Shown: positions 1-4,882, numbered from the stretch's first letter. The stretch: DNA of 5,310 nt from an uncultured Christensenella sp. (GCA_910585235.1 CAJUCM010000039.1:1-5310), one strand, 5' to 3'. The notes: generated from the letters alone by a model not told the origin. Program-made: numbers and translations.

Positions 1-947
1 CGGAGCCTGTTGAACCCGCACCCGTGGAAGAAAAGCCTGCGTCAAGCGCGTTCAGTTTCAGCGTGCCGCAAATGGCAAGACCAACGGAAGAACCCGTCAT
101 TATTCTCGGCGGGGAGATCAAAGAAGAATCTGCGGAGGAAGTCGAAGCGGAAGAACCCGTCATCATTCTCGGCGGGGAGATCAAAGAGGAACCCGCGGAG
201 GAAGTCAAAGCGGAAGAGCCCGTTATTATTCTCGGCGGAGAAGTCAAAGAAGAACCCGCGGAGGAAGTCAAAGCGGAAGAGCCCGTCATCATTCTCGGCG
301 GGGAGATCAAAGAAGAACCCGCGGAGGAAATCAAAGCGGAAGAACCCGTCATTATTCTCGGAGGAGAGATCAAAGAGGAACCCGCAGAGGAAGTCAAAGC
401 GGAAGAACCTGTCATTGTCCTCGGCGGTGAAGTCAAAGAAGAACCCGCAGAGGAAGTCAAAGCGGAAGAGCCCGTTATTATTCTCGGCGGAGAGATCAAA
501 GAAGAACCCGCGGTGGAAGTTAAAGCGGAAGAGCCCGTCATTGTTCTCGGCGGGGAGATCAAAGAGGAACCCGCAGAGGAAGTCAAAGCGGAAGAATCTG
601 TTCCTGCGAAAAAGCCTGTGGCAAAGACGGCAACTTCCAAGCCGACAACGACAAAGACTTCGACTGCCAAAACGGCGACTGCAAAGCCGACGGCTGCCAA
701 GACTTCGGCATCCAAAACGGCAACTGCCAAAACAACGGCTACGAAGTCTTCAACGGCAAAACCGACGACGAAATCTACAACGACAAAATCGTCCGGAACA
801 AAATCGACTGCGACAAAAACCGCCGCTACCAAATCTGCGACGACGGCAAAAACGACAACGGCAAAGTCGGGAGCTACAAAGACGACCGCAAGTAAACCGA
901 CTGCGGCGAAAAAGCCTGCGCCTAAGACAACGGAAAAAAAGGATTAA
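1..947 (+). CDS. Repeat protein with acidic 21-residue repeats and a Lys/Thr/Ala-rich tail, 5' end outside the window
   Basis: I do not recognise this as a named family. The frame (codons from base 3) is open at the left edge and ends at TAA 945-947. A GTG at 24 is in frame, but the Glu/Pro-rich reading continues upstream (EPVEPAP), so the true start is probably outside. In order: a short linker (SSAFSFSVPQMARP), eight 21-residue repeats starting EEPVIILGGEIK, then a tail of short units ending in Lys (TATSK, PTTTK, TSTAK), finishing TTEKKD. By my count the repeats carry about -5 each (about -40 in total) and the tail about +24, so the protein is an acidic block followed by a basic block. The tail resembles histone-H1-like bacterial tails, but that is only composition. 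No signal peptide or membrane segment is visible in this part. Differences between repeats are mostly third-position or Ile/Val, which supports this frame. Function unknown; a structural, nucleic-acid-binding or surface role is conjecture. Confidence 0.8.
   Translation, partial: EPVEPAPVEEKPASSAFSFSVPQMARPTEEPVIILGGEIKEESAEEVEAEEPVIILGGEIKEEPAEEVKAEEPVIILGGEVKEEPAEEVKAEEPVIILGGEIKEEPAEEIKAEEPVIILGGEIKEEPAEEVKAEEPVIVLGGEVKEEPAEEVKAEEPVIILGGEIKEEPAVEVKAEEPVIVLGGEIKEEPAEEVKAEESVPAKKPVAKTATSKPTTTKTSTAKTATAKPTAAKTSASKTATAKTTATKSSTAKPTTKSTTTKSSGTKSTATKTAATKSATTAKTTTAKSGATKTTASKPTAAKKPAPKTTEKKD
87..590 (+). repeat. Eight tandem 63-bp coding repeats (21 residues each)
   Basis: Eight uninterrupted units start at 87, 150, 213, 276, 339, 402, 465 and 528. 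Each encodes a variant of EEPVIILGGEIK followed by EEPAEEVKA. Variable residues are Ile/Val at unit positions 6, 11 and 19, Ser for Pro at position 15 and Glu for Lys at position 20 in unit 1, and Val for Glu at position 17 in unit 7. Most nucleotide differences fall in third codon positions (gtc/gtt, atc/att, ggc/gga, gag/gaa, gcg/gca). This means the array was duplicated and then kept under protein-level selection. Copy number could change by recombination without breaking the frame. Confidence 0.95.
627..911 (+). repeat. About 19 degenerate 15-bp units encoding xxxxK pentapeptides
   Basis: From the Thr codon at 627 to the Lys codon ending at 911 the protein reads as 19 short units, each ending in Lys: TATSK, PTTTK, TSTAK, TATAK, PTAAK and so on. 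One unit is four residues (PTTK) and one is six (SATTAK). Only Thr, Ala, Ser, Pro and Gly fill the other positions, with no acidic or bulky residue. Regular Lys spacing with small residues is typical of histone-H1-like tails. What this tail binds is not shown by the sequence. Confidence 0.85.
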
Positions 948-956
948 AACAATAAA

Positions 957-993
957 GAGAGAGCGGAGAATTTTGAAATTCTCCGCTCTTTTA
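957..993 (+). terminator. Intrinsic terminator of the repeat gene, possibly two-way
   Basis: Bases 961-973 (GAGCGGAGAATTT) are perfectly complementary to 976-988, and weaker pairs extend the stem to 957/992. In RNA the central A/T pairs would open into a small loop on a GC-rich 10-bp stem. A TTTTATATT tract follows directly, giving a good rightward Rho-independent terminator ten bases after the stop codon. On the minus strand the stem is followed by TCTCTCTTTATTG, a weaker U-rich tract, so it may also stop radA transcripts, whose gene ends 16 bases to the right. Confidence 0.9.
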
Positions 994-1008
994 TATTAGA
1001 AATTTTTT

Positions 1009-2355
1009 TCAGAACAATGCTTTGATCATCTGCGAAACGTAGGTAACGGGAACAAGTTCGATTTTATTTTTGAATTTTTCGCACGCTTTCATGTTTTTAG
1101 CGGGAAGAACAATTTTCTTAAATCCCATTTTAATACATTCGTTGACGCGTTTTTCCGCAAAATTTACCCCCCTGACTTCGCCCGTCAGACCCACTTCGCC
1201 GAAGAGGGCGGTGTATTTATCGACGGCGACCATGCGCTCCGCGCTTGCGAGCGCCGCGCAGACGGCAAGATCCGCGCTCGGTTCGTTCAGCTTGATCCCG
1301 CCCATGGCGTTGAGATAGACGTCCTGCGCCCCTAAGGGAAGTCCGCAACGCTTTTCGAGAACGGCAATGAGAACGGTGAGGCGGTTGGGATCGACTCCTA
1401 ATGACATTCTGCGCGGAAGCCCGTAAGAGGTCTTTGCCATGAGCGTCTGAATTTCCACCATCATACAGCGGTTGCCCGTGACGCTCGGCGTGACCGTCGC
1501 GCCCGCCGCAACGCCGCGGCTGTCGGATAGGAAGAGGGCGGAATAATCCGAAATGCCTCTGATCCCTTCGCCCGTCATTTCAAATACGCCGACTTCCTGC
1601 ACCGATCCGAACCGGTTTTTGACGGCGCGCAGAATTTTGAAGTTTTCGGTGTTCTCGCCCTCGAAATAGAGCACCGCGTCCATAATATGTTCGAGAACTT
1701 TCGGACCTGCGATCGTGCCTTCTTTGGTGACGTGACCGATGATGAAAAAGGTGATCCCGCGGGATTTGGCGATCCGCATGAGCCTGCCGGCGCACTCACG
1801 CACCTGCGCAACGCTTCCCGCCGAAGAGGAGAGCGCCTCGGTATATACAGCCTGAATACTATCGACGATGACGTATTCCGCTTCCTGAAACGCCTCTTCC
1901 GCATTGTCGAGGCAGGTTTCGTTGAGGAGTAGCAGGTCGGAATTAAGTCCCAAGCGTTCGCAGCGCAGTTTGACCTGCGAACAGCTCTCCTCTGCGGAGA
2001 GATACAGAACGCGGTGTTTTTCGGCAAGGTGCGAGGCGACTTGCGTTAAAAGAGTAGATTTTCCCACTCCGGGATCGCCGCCGACCAGTACGAGGGAACC
2101 TTTTACAATGCCTCCGCCGAGAACGACGTCGAGTTCGGAATTTCCCGAAGAGACGCGCTCGTACTTTTCAAATTCCACTTTTGAAAGGGGGATCGGGCGG
2201 GAATATGAGCGGGCAAAAGATTTTTTGGCGGGTTCGGGCGCGACGATCTCCTCGACGAGCGTATTGAACTTTCCGCAATCGGGACAGCGCCCCAGCCACT
2301 TGGGCGAAGAGTATCCGCATTCGTTGCAGACAAATTGTGTGTTTGATTTTGCCAT
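1009..2355 (-). CDS. radA: DNA repair protein RadA
   Basis: RadA is a RecA-like, DnaB-type hexameric ATPase that promotes branch migration during homologous recombination, acting in the cytoplasm on joint molecules made by RecA. The 448-residue product has the usual family length and all landmarks: a four-Cys zinc finger (C10, C13, C24, C27), Walker A GGDPGVGKST at 92-101, Walker B YVIVDS at 161-166, the RadA motif KNRFG at 246-250, and a Lon-like C-terminal domain with PLGAQDVYLNAMGGIKLNEP at about 340-359. The ATG at 2353-2355 fits the family's N-terminus (MAKxxxxFVCxECG) and has an AAAGGA ribosome binding site nine bases upstream. The gene has its own promoter, is divergent from the rhomboid gene and convergent with the repeat gene. 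In many Firmicutes radA sits next to disA and ispD/ispF; here disA is not adjacent, but ispDF lies about 0.9 kb away on the same strand. Confidence 0.98.
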   Translation of the reverse strand: MAKSNTQFVCNECGYSSPKWLGRCPDCGKFNTLVEEIVAPEPAKKSFARSYSRPIPLSKVEFEKYERVSSGNSELDVVLGGGIVKGSLVLVGGDPGVGKSTLLTQVASHLAEKHRVLYLSAEESCSQVKLRCERLGLNSDLLLLNETCLDNAEEAFQEAEYVIVDSIQAVYTEALSSSAGSVAQVRECAGRLMRIAKSRGITFFIIGHVTKEGTIAGPKVLEHIMDAVLYFEGENTENFKILRAVKNRFGSVQEVGVFEMTGEGIRGISDYSALFLSDSRGVAAGATVTPSVTGNRCMMVEIQTLMAKTSYGLPRRMSLGVDPNRLTVLIAVLEKRCGLPLGAQDVYLNAMGGIKLNEPSADLAVCAALASAERMVAVDKYTALFGEVGLTGEVRGVNFAEKRVNECIKMGFKKIVLPAKNMKACEKFKNKIELVPVTYVSQMIKALF

Positions 2356-2364
2356 GATGGTAAT

Positions 2365-2370
2365 TCCTTT
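2365..2370 (-). promoter_or_regulatory. radA ribosome binding site
   Basis: Read on the minus strand this is AAAGGA, nine bases before the ATG at 2355. It supports the chosen radA start. Confidence 0.75.
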
Positions 2371-2381
2371 TATTTCAGAAA

Positions 2382-2410
2382 ATTGTAATATAGTCGCAGT
2401 TGTCTGTCAA
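2382..2410 (-). promoter_or_regulatory. Sigma-A-type promoter of radA
   Basis: On the minus strand the -35 box TTGACA (2405-2410) is separated by exactly 17 bases from the -10 box TACAAT (2382-2387). This is a consensus -35, a five-of-six -10 and the optimal spacing. The predicted start site is near 2375, giving a short leader of about 20 bases that contains the ribosome binding site. Confidence 0.8.
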
Positions 2411-2447
2411 GCCGTATGTGCGAAATAAACAATTTGTGCGGCCCCCC

Positions 2448-2478
2448 TTGACAGCGAGGGGGGGGGTAGTGGTATGAT
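2448..2478 (+). promoter_or_regulatory. Promoter of the rhomboid gene with a poly-G spacer
   Basis: TTGACA (2448-2453) is followed after 19 bases by TATGAT (2473-2478). A TG at 2470-2471, one base before the -10 box, forms an extended -10 element. The spacer contains nine consecutive G. Nineteen bases is longer than the 17-base optimum. The predicted start is near 2485, leaving about 22 bases of leader with the GGGAGGGG ribosome binding site. The in-frame ATG at 2474 falls inside the -10 box, which argues against it as a start codon. Confidence 0.7.
2458..2466 (+). repeat. G9 homopolymer inside the promoter spacer
   Basis: Nine consecutive G lie between the -35 and -10 boxes. A C6 run sits just before the -35 box (2442-2447), so the two runs could also pair around the TTGACA. 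Poly-G tracts in promoter spacers are known slippage switches, for example at Neisseria porA. Whether this one varies cannot be told from a single sequence. Confidence 0.9.
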
Positions 2479-2493
2479 AATGAAAAGGGGATC

Positions 2494-2501
2494 GGGAGGG
2501 G
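2494..2501 (+). promoter_or_regulatory. Ribosome binding site deciding the rhomboid start
   Basis: GGGAGGGG lies five bases before the ATG at 2507 (seven bases from the core GGAGG). The upstream in-frame ATGs at 2474 and 2480 lack a comparable site and overlap the promoter or predicted start site, so 2507 is preferred. Confidence 0.75.
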
Positions 2502-2506
2502 TGCGT

Positions 2507-3193
2507 ATGAAGAGCTTTGTCTGGCTGGACGACAAAAGCAAAAAATTAACTTATTGGAACAGAAATTATTACTTTGTAACGACTGTTTTGATTGTGATTC
2601 TGAATATCGTTTTATTTGCCGCCTGGGACAAACCGAGGATATCCGTCAGTCCGCATTGGGGGTCTTTTTCCGTTGTCAATCTCGTGCAGGCTTTGATCAA
2701 TACCTATTGGCATGTTAACTGGCAACACATTCTTTTGAATATGCTCTGCTTTCTGATCGCGGGGCTTTATCTCGAACGGAAAAAGGGAAGTTTGAAATTT
2801 TTTCTGTTTGTCGTAATTTTGTCGCTGTTTACTGCGTTTGCCGTGTGCGCAAACGAAGTTGCACTTGGTTGGACGGGCTTTTCGGGAATGAATTACGGTT
2901 TGTACGGGTACATTCTGATCGAACTTGTGTTTATGCTTTTCCAAAAAGAAAAACGGTATTTATTCAATCTGATATGCGGCGGCGCGATATATGCGTTGAT
3001 CTATTTTGCGATGTGTTTTAACGGCGGAACGTCGAGGATCGGTTTTGAATGGTATCCCTATGATTTACTGCACAATTTGGGACACGCGAGCGGGTTTGTG
3101 ACTGGATTGGCGTTCGGCGTCTATGAACAGGCTTGCGCTTTGATTTCAAGACATAAAGCAAAAGATAAAAAATCCGAACGGTCTGAAAGTTAA
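2507..3193 (+). CDS. Rhomboid family intramembrane serine protease
   Basis: Rhomboids cleave transmembrane helices of other proteins inside the membrane with a Ser-His dyad. The 228-residue product shows the family signature: H69, H74 and N78 in HVNWQHILLN, matching the H-x4-H-x3-N pattern of GlpG helix 2; the nucleophile S126 in G-F-S-G (124-127); and the catalytic His H193 in GHASG. About six hydrophobic segments (near 22-40, 76-90, 97-116, 122-145, 151-170, 190-208) fit the minimal six-helix bacterial form. There is no added soluble domain, only a charged C-terminal tail (HKAKDKKSERSES). An upstream ATG at 2474 would add 11 residues but overlaps the promoter. The gene is divergent from radA and convergent with ispDF, so it is probably transcribed alone. 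It looks more AT-rich than its neighbours, which may reflect its membrane codons. The substrate is unknown. Confidence 0.92.
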   Translation: MKSFVWLDDKSKKLTYWNRNYYFVTTVLIVILNIVLFAAWDKPRISVSPHWGSFSVVNLVQALINTYWHVNWQHILLNMLCFLIAGLYLERKKGSLKFFLFVVILSLFTAFAVCANEVALGWTGFSGMNYGLYGYILIELVFMLFQKEKRYLFNLICGGAIYALIYFAMCFNGGTSRIGFEWYPYDLLHNLGHASGFVTGLAFGVYEQACALISRHKAKDKKSERSES

Positions 3194-3209
3194 AATTCAG
3201 ATATGATAT

Positions 3210-4349
3210 TTAGGAATTTTTCAATAATACGGTTGCGTAGCAGGTGATCCCTTTCTTTTCGCCGACGTAGCCGAGCTTTTCGTTTGTTCCCGCCGCAATG
3301 CCGATCGCATTTTTCGAAAGTCCGAGCGCCTCGCTCAGGCTTTTTTTCATATCCGCGATATAGGGGGAAAGACGGGGCGTTTCGGCAAGCACCGAAATGC
3401 TTACGTTCTTGGGAGAAAAGCCCTGTTTCCCGATAAGGCGCAGAACTTCCCGCAACAGCTCCATACTGAACGCGCCCTTGTATTTCGGCTCGGTGTCGGG
3501 GAAATAATAGCCGATGTCGCGCAAGCCCGCCGCGGAGAGGAGCGCGTCCATGAGCGCGTGTACCAAAACGTCGCCGTCGCTGTGCGCTTTGAGGATTTTT
3601 TCCGAGGGAATCCGCACGCCGCCGAGCGTGATGAAGTTTATCAAGGGTGTGCCCTCGCCTTCGCCGTAAAAGGCGTGCGTGTCAACGCCGAAGCCGACGC
3701 GCTCGCAGGGGGCAAAATCCTCGGAATAGGTGAGTTTTTTATTGTTTCGGTCGCCGTCGCACAGGCGGGGCGGGGCGATATAGCGCGCATAGATCCCGCT
3801 CTCGTCGGTAAATTCCCGTTCGCGGTTTTCCTCATAGGCGCGCTCGAACGCCTGCAACAGTTGATCCTTATAGAATCCCTGCGGGGTCTGTACGGAAAAG
3901 ACGTTTTGCCGCGCTGGAACGCTTTGAATGTTACGGTCGTTTGCGATCACGACCGTGTCAACCGTCGGCACGGCGCAGACGCCGCTGCCGTATTTTTTTA
4001 CGCTTTGAATACAGTTTTCGATCACTTCTTTTGTGACGAACGGACGCGCCGCGTCGTGAACGAGAACGATTTCGCCCTTTGCTTCGTTCAAAGCGAAATA
4101 GACGCTCTCCGTGCGAAAATCACCGCCGCGCACCGCGCGGGCGGCGGGATAGGGACGGAGGAGGGGAAGTATTTTTTTTTCGTCCTCTTCCCTGCACGCG
4201 ACGAGAATCTCTTCAATTTCTCCGCACTGCGCGAATGCCGAGAGGGAATAGGAAAGAACGGGCATTCCGTTGAGTTCGCGTAAAATTTTATTTTCGGAAT
4301 AGCCCGCGCGCTCGCCCTTGCCTGCGGCGCAAATCACGGCGGTGATCAC
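3210..4349 (-). CDS. ispDF: Bifunctional IspD-IspF fusion (MEP pathway)
   Basis: The 379-residue protein joins two enzymes of the MEP isoprenoid pathway. IspD (about 1-213) transfers CMP from CTP to 2-C-methylerythritol 4-phosphate. IspF (about 217-376) cyclises CDP-ME 2-phosphate to MEcPP. IspD landmarks: AAGKGERAG at 8-16 with R14 and K21, VHDAARPF at 97-104, TPQGF at 155-159 and K205 near its end. IspF landmarks: metal-binding D223 and H225 in GVDTHAF, H256 in AHSDGDVLVHALMDALL, FPDTE at 283-287, and TNEKLGYVGEKKGI at the C-terminus. The linker is almost absent. IspE, the step between the two activities, is not in the window. The start is GTG at 4347-4349, overlapping the rqcP stop (GTGA), with GAGGTGATC as ribosome binding site; this indicates translational coupling in one operon. 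The first residues (MITAVICAAGKG) match the usual IspD start. An A9 run lies in the IspD coding part. Confidence 0.97.
   Translation of the reverse strand: MITAVICAAGKGERAGYSENKILRELNGMPVLSYSLSAFAQCGEIEEILVACREEDEKKILPLLRPYPAARAVRGGDFRTESVYFALNEAKGEIVLVHDAARPFVTKEVIENCIQSVKKYGSGVCAVPTVDTVVIANDRNIQSVPARQNVFSVQTPQGFYKDQLLQAFERAYEENREREFTDESGIYARYIAPPRLCDGDRNNKKLTYSEDFAPCERVGFGVDTHAFYGEGEGTPLINFITLGGVRIPSEKILKAHSDGDVLVHALMDALLSAAGLRDIGYYFPDTEPKYKGAFSMELLREVLRLIGKQGFSPKNVSISVLAETPRLSPYIADMKKSLSEALGLSKNAIGIAAGTNEKLGYVGEKKGITCYATVLLKNS
4172..4180 (-). repeat. A9 run inside the ispD part of ispDF
   Basis: On the coding strand nine A in a row span codons 57-60 (GAA AAA AAA ATA, residues E-K-K-I). 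Such runs are prone to polymerase slippage. The reading frame is intact in this sequence. Confidence 0.85.
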
Positions 4350-4588
4350 AGGATCACCTCGTAGAGGGACTGCGCCTCGTCCTTTTTGACCGTTTCTTTA
4401 ACTTGCAGAATGCGGAATTTTACCGAACCCGTCGCGTAGTGAAGTTCCACTTCGTCGAGCGGTTTGATCTCTTTGGAGGGTTTCGCCTCCTTTCCGTTGA
4501 CGATAATTTTGCCCGCGTCGCAGGCGTCTTTTGCGAGCGATCTGCGCTTTAAGATTCTTGAAACTTTGAGAAATTTGTCGATTCTCAT
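4346..4588 (-). CDS. rqcP: RqcP/YabO-type S4-domain RNA-binding protein
   Basis: In Bacillus, RqcP (YabO, Hsp15-related) binds stalled 50S subunits carrying peptidyl-tRNA and works with RqcH to add C-terminal alanine tails in ribosome-associated quality control. The 80-residue product begins MRIDKFLKVSRILKRR and continues with an S4 fold (AGKIIVNGKEAKPSKEIK at about 45-62), closely matching YabO in length and in the basic first helix (R2, R11, R15, R16). The start is ATG 4586-4588, preceded six bases upstream by GGAG. An ATG at 4645 would add 19 hydrophobic residues that do not fit the family and has no good site, so it is rejected. The stop overlaps the ispDF start by four bases, so this is the first gene of an rqcP-ispDF operon. 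RqcH is not in the window, so the role rests on homology. Confidence 0.92.
   Translation of the reverse strand: MRIDKFLKVSRILKRRSLAKDACDAGKIIVNGKEAKPSKEIKPLDEVELHYATGSVKFRILQVKETVKKDEAQSLYEVIL
4352..4360 (-). promoter_or_regulatory. Strong ribosome binding site of ispDF inside rqcP
   Basis: The minus strand reads GAGGTGATC, nine bases complementary to the 16S rRNA 3' end, with GAGG seven bases before the GTG start. It lies within the last codons of rqcP and explains efficient use of a GTG start in a GTGA overlap. Confidence 0.85.
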
Positions 4589-4593
4589 GAATA

Positions 4594-4599
4594 TCTCCG
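4594..4599 (-). promoter_or_regulatory. Ribosome binding site deciding the rqcP start
   Basis: The minus strand reads CGGAGA, with GGAG six bases before the ATG at 4588. It sets the start at MRIDKFLK rather than at the longer upstream reading. Confidence 0.8.
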
Positions 4600-4626
4600 A
4601 AAAAAATCCAAATATTTTCAAAAAGC

Positions 4627-4644
4627 TGTCAAAACCGATTGACA
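4627..4644. promoter_or_regulatory. Inverted repeat TGTCAA-N6-TTGACA over the -35 box
   Basis: TGTCAA (4627-4632) and TTGACA (4639-4644) are perfect inverted copies separated by six bases. The right arm is the -35 box of the rightward promoter. It could be an operator half-site pair or simply two opposed -35-like hexamers; the left one has no good -10 partner on the minus strand. Confidence 0.4.
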
Positions 4645-4667
4645 TCTTTTCTTTGGAGGTTTATAAT
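4639..4667 (+). promoter_or_regulatory. Perfect-consensus sigma-A promoter facing rpoB
   Basis: TTGACA (4639-4644), exactly 17 bases, then TATAAT (4662-4667): all twelve consensus bases and the ideal spacing. The predicted start is near 4674. The next plus-strand gene is rpoB, about 209 bases downstream, so a long leader is implied. The spacer also contains GGAGG (4655-4659) six bases before an ATG at 4666; that would encode only eight codons (MTYCIIMF) and could be used only by a transcript starting further upstream. Confidence 0.75.
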
Positions 4668-4685
4668 GACATACTGTATCATTAT
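4663..4685. promoter_or_regulatory. Imperfect 23-bp palindrome at the predicted rightward start site
   Basis: Perfect 7-base arms ATAATGA (4663-4669) and TCATTAT (4679-4685) flank a nine-base centre with partial symmetry. The centre is at 4674, the predicted transcription start of the perfect promoter, and the left arm covers most of the -10 box. A protein bound here would block that promoter. The regulator is not identified. Confidence 0.45.
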
Positions 4686-4743
4686 GTTTTAGATTGGTTC
4701 TTTGCGCGTTTTTGACAAAAGCGCACCCGTCCGATTCCCTATT

Positions 4744-4772
4744 ATTATAGCGCAATTCCGCGTGAATGTAAA
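4744..4772 (-). promoter_or_regulatory. Sigma-A-type promoter of rqcP-ispDF
   Basis: On the minus strand TTTACA (4767-4772) is followed after 17 bases by a perfect TATAAT (4744-4749). The predicted start is near 4737, giving a leader of about 149 bases before the rqcP ATG. The transcript would run through the rightward promoter and its palindrome in antisense. Confidence 0.75.
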
Positions 4773-4803
4773 GGGCGGGGAGAGGGTTTTCCGAAAAAAA
4801 CAT

Positions 4804-4833
4804 TTTCGATTTTTATCGATGAAAAGATATACT
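4804..4833 (+). promoter_or_regulatory. Weak second promoter candidate for rpoB
   Basis: TATACT (4828-4833) is a five-of-six -10 box, but the best upstream partner, TTTCGA (4804-4809, 18-base spacing), is poor. If used, it would give a shorter rpoB leader of about 43 bases starting near 4840. Listed because the perfect promoter lies unusually far from rpoB. Confidence 0.25.
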
Positions 4834-4864
4834 CGGTAGATCGCCAAATGATAACAACAAAAAA

Positions 4865-4870
4865 AAGGAG
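4865..4870 (+). promoter_or_regulatory. rpoB ribosome binding site with long spacing
   Basis: AAGGAG is followed by 12 bases before the ATG at 4883, longer than the usual 5-9. An in-frame TAA at 4874-4876 rules out any start further upstream. A second purine run (AAAGGCGG) touches the start codon and is too close to serve. Confidence 0.7.
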
Positions 4871-4882
4871 TTATAAAGGCGG

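Larger units (their letters stand above)
4589..4882. other. Divergent intergenic region between rqcP and rpoB
   Basis: This is the longest non-coding stretch in the window (294 bases). It holds face-to-face promoters for the two flanking genes, two inverted repeats around the rightward promoter, and a possible bulged hairpin at 4704-4724 (GCGC and TTTT pairing with AAAA and GCGC). I see no intrinsic terminator and no recognisable riboswitch. Short open frames crossing it have no plausible start signals or homology that I can see. Confidence 0.7.

Noticed and set aside
24..26. GTG as start of the repeat protein
   Set aside because: The frame is open with the same Glu/Pro-rich composition back to the window edge, and there is no ribosome binding site; the gene is better read as partial.
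10..999. A 329-codon open frame in the +1 frame over the repeat gene, longer than the chosen gene
   Set aside because: The 63-bp period keeps any stop-free frame open. The differences between repeat units fall at third positions of the chosen frame, which are second positions of this one, so it would not be under protein selection. It also runs through the terminator.
1904..2428. A 174-codon plus-strand frame opposite radA
   Set aside because: It is antisense to the conserved zinc finger and Walker A part of radA and runs through the radA promoter; no family resemblance.
2474..2476. ATG at 2474 as the rhomboid start
   Set aside because: It lies inside the predicted -10 box and has no suitable ribosome binding site; ATG 2507 has GGGAGGGG at good spacing.
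3558..4283. A 241-codon plus-strand frame opposite ispDF
   Set aside because: It is antisense to a clearly conserved enzyme fusion, has no recognisable domains, and is expected from the GC-rich codon pattern of the real gene.
4604..4632. A leftward promoter using TTGACA at 4627-4632
   Set aside because: The only -10 candidates at 16-18 bases (such as GGATTT) are poor and the start would fall on the rqcP ribosome binding site.
4712..4745. A second rightward promoter using TTGACA at 4712-4717
   Set aside because: There is no -10-like hexamer at 16-19 bases; the nearest, TATTAT at 4740, is 22 bases away.
4618..4803. A 61-codon minus-strand frame in the rqcP-rpoB gap
   Set aside because: It starts upstream of and spans the minus-strand promoter, has no ribosome binding site and low-complexity content; treated as chance.
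4802..4823. Hairpin CGAT-TTTT-ATCG in the rpoB leader
   Set aside because: The stem has only four or five base pairs with mismatches outside it; too weak to call a structural element.
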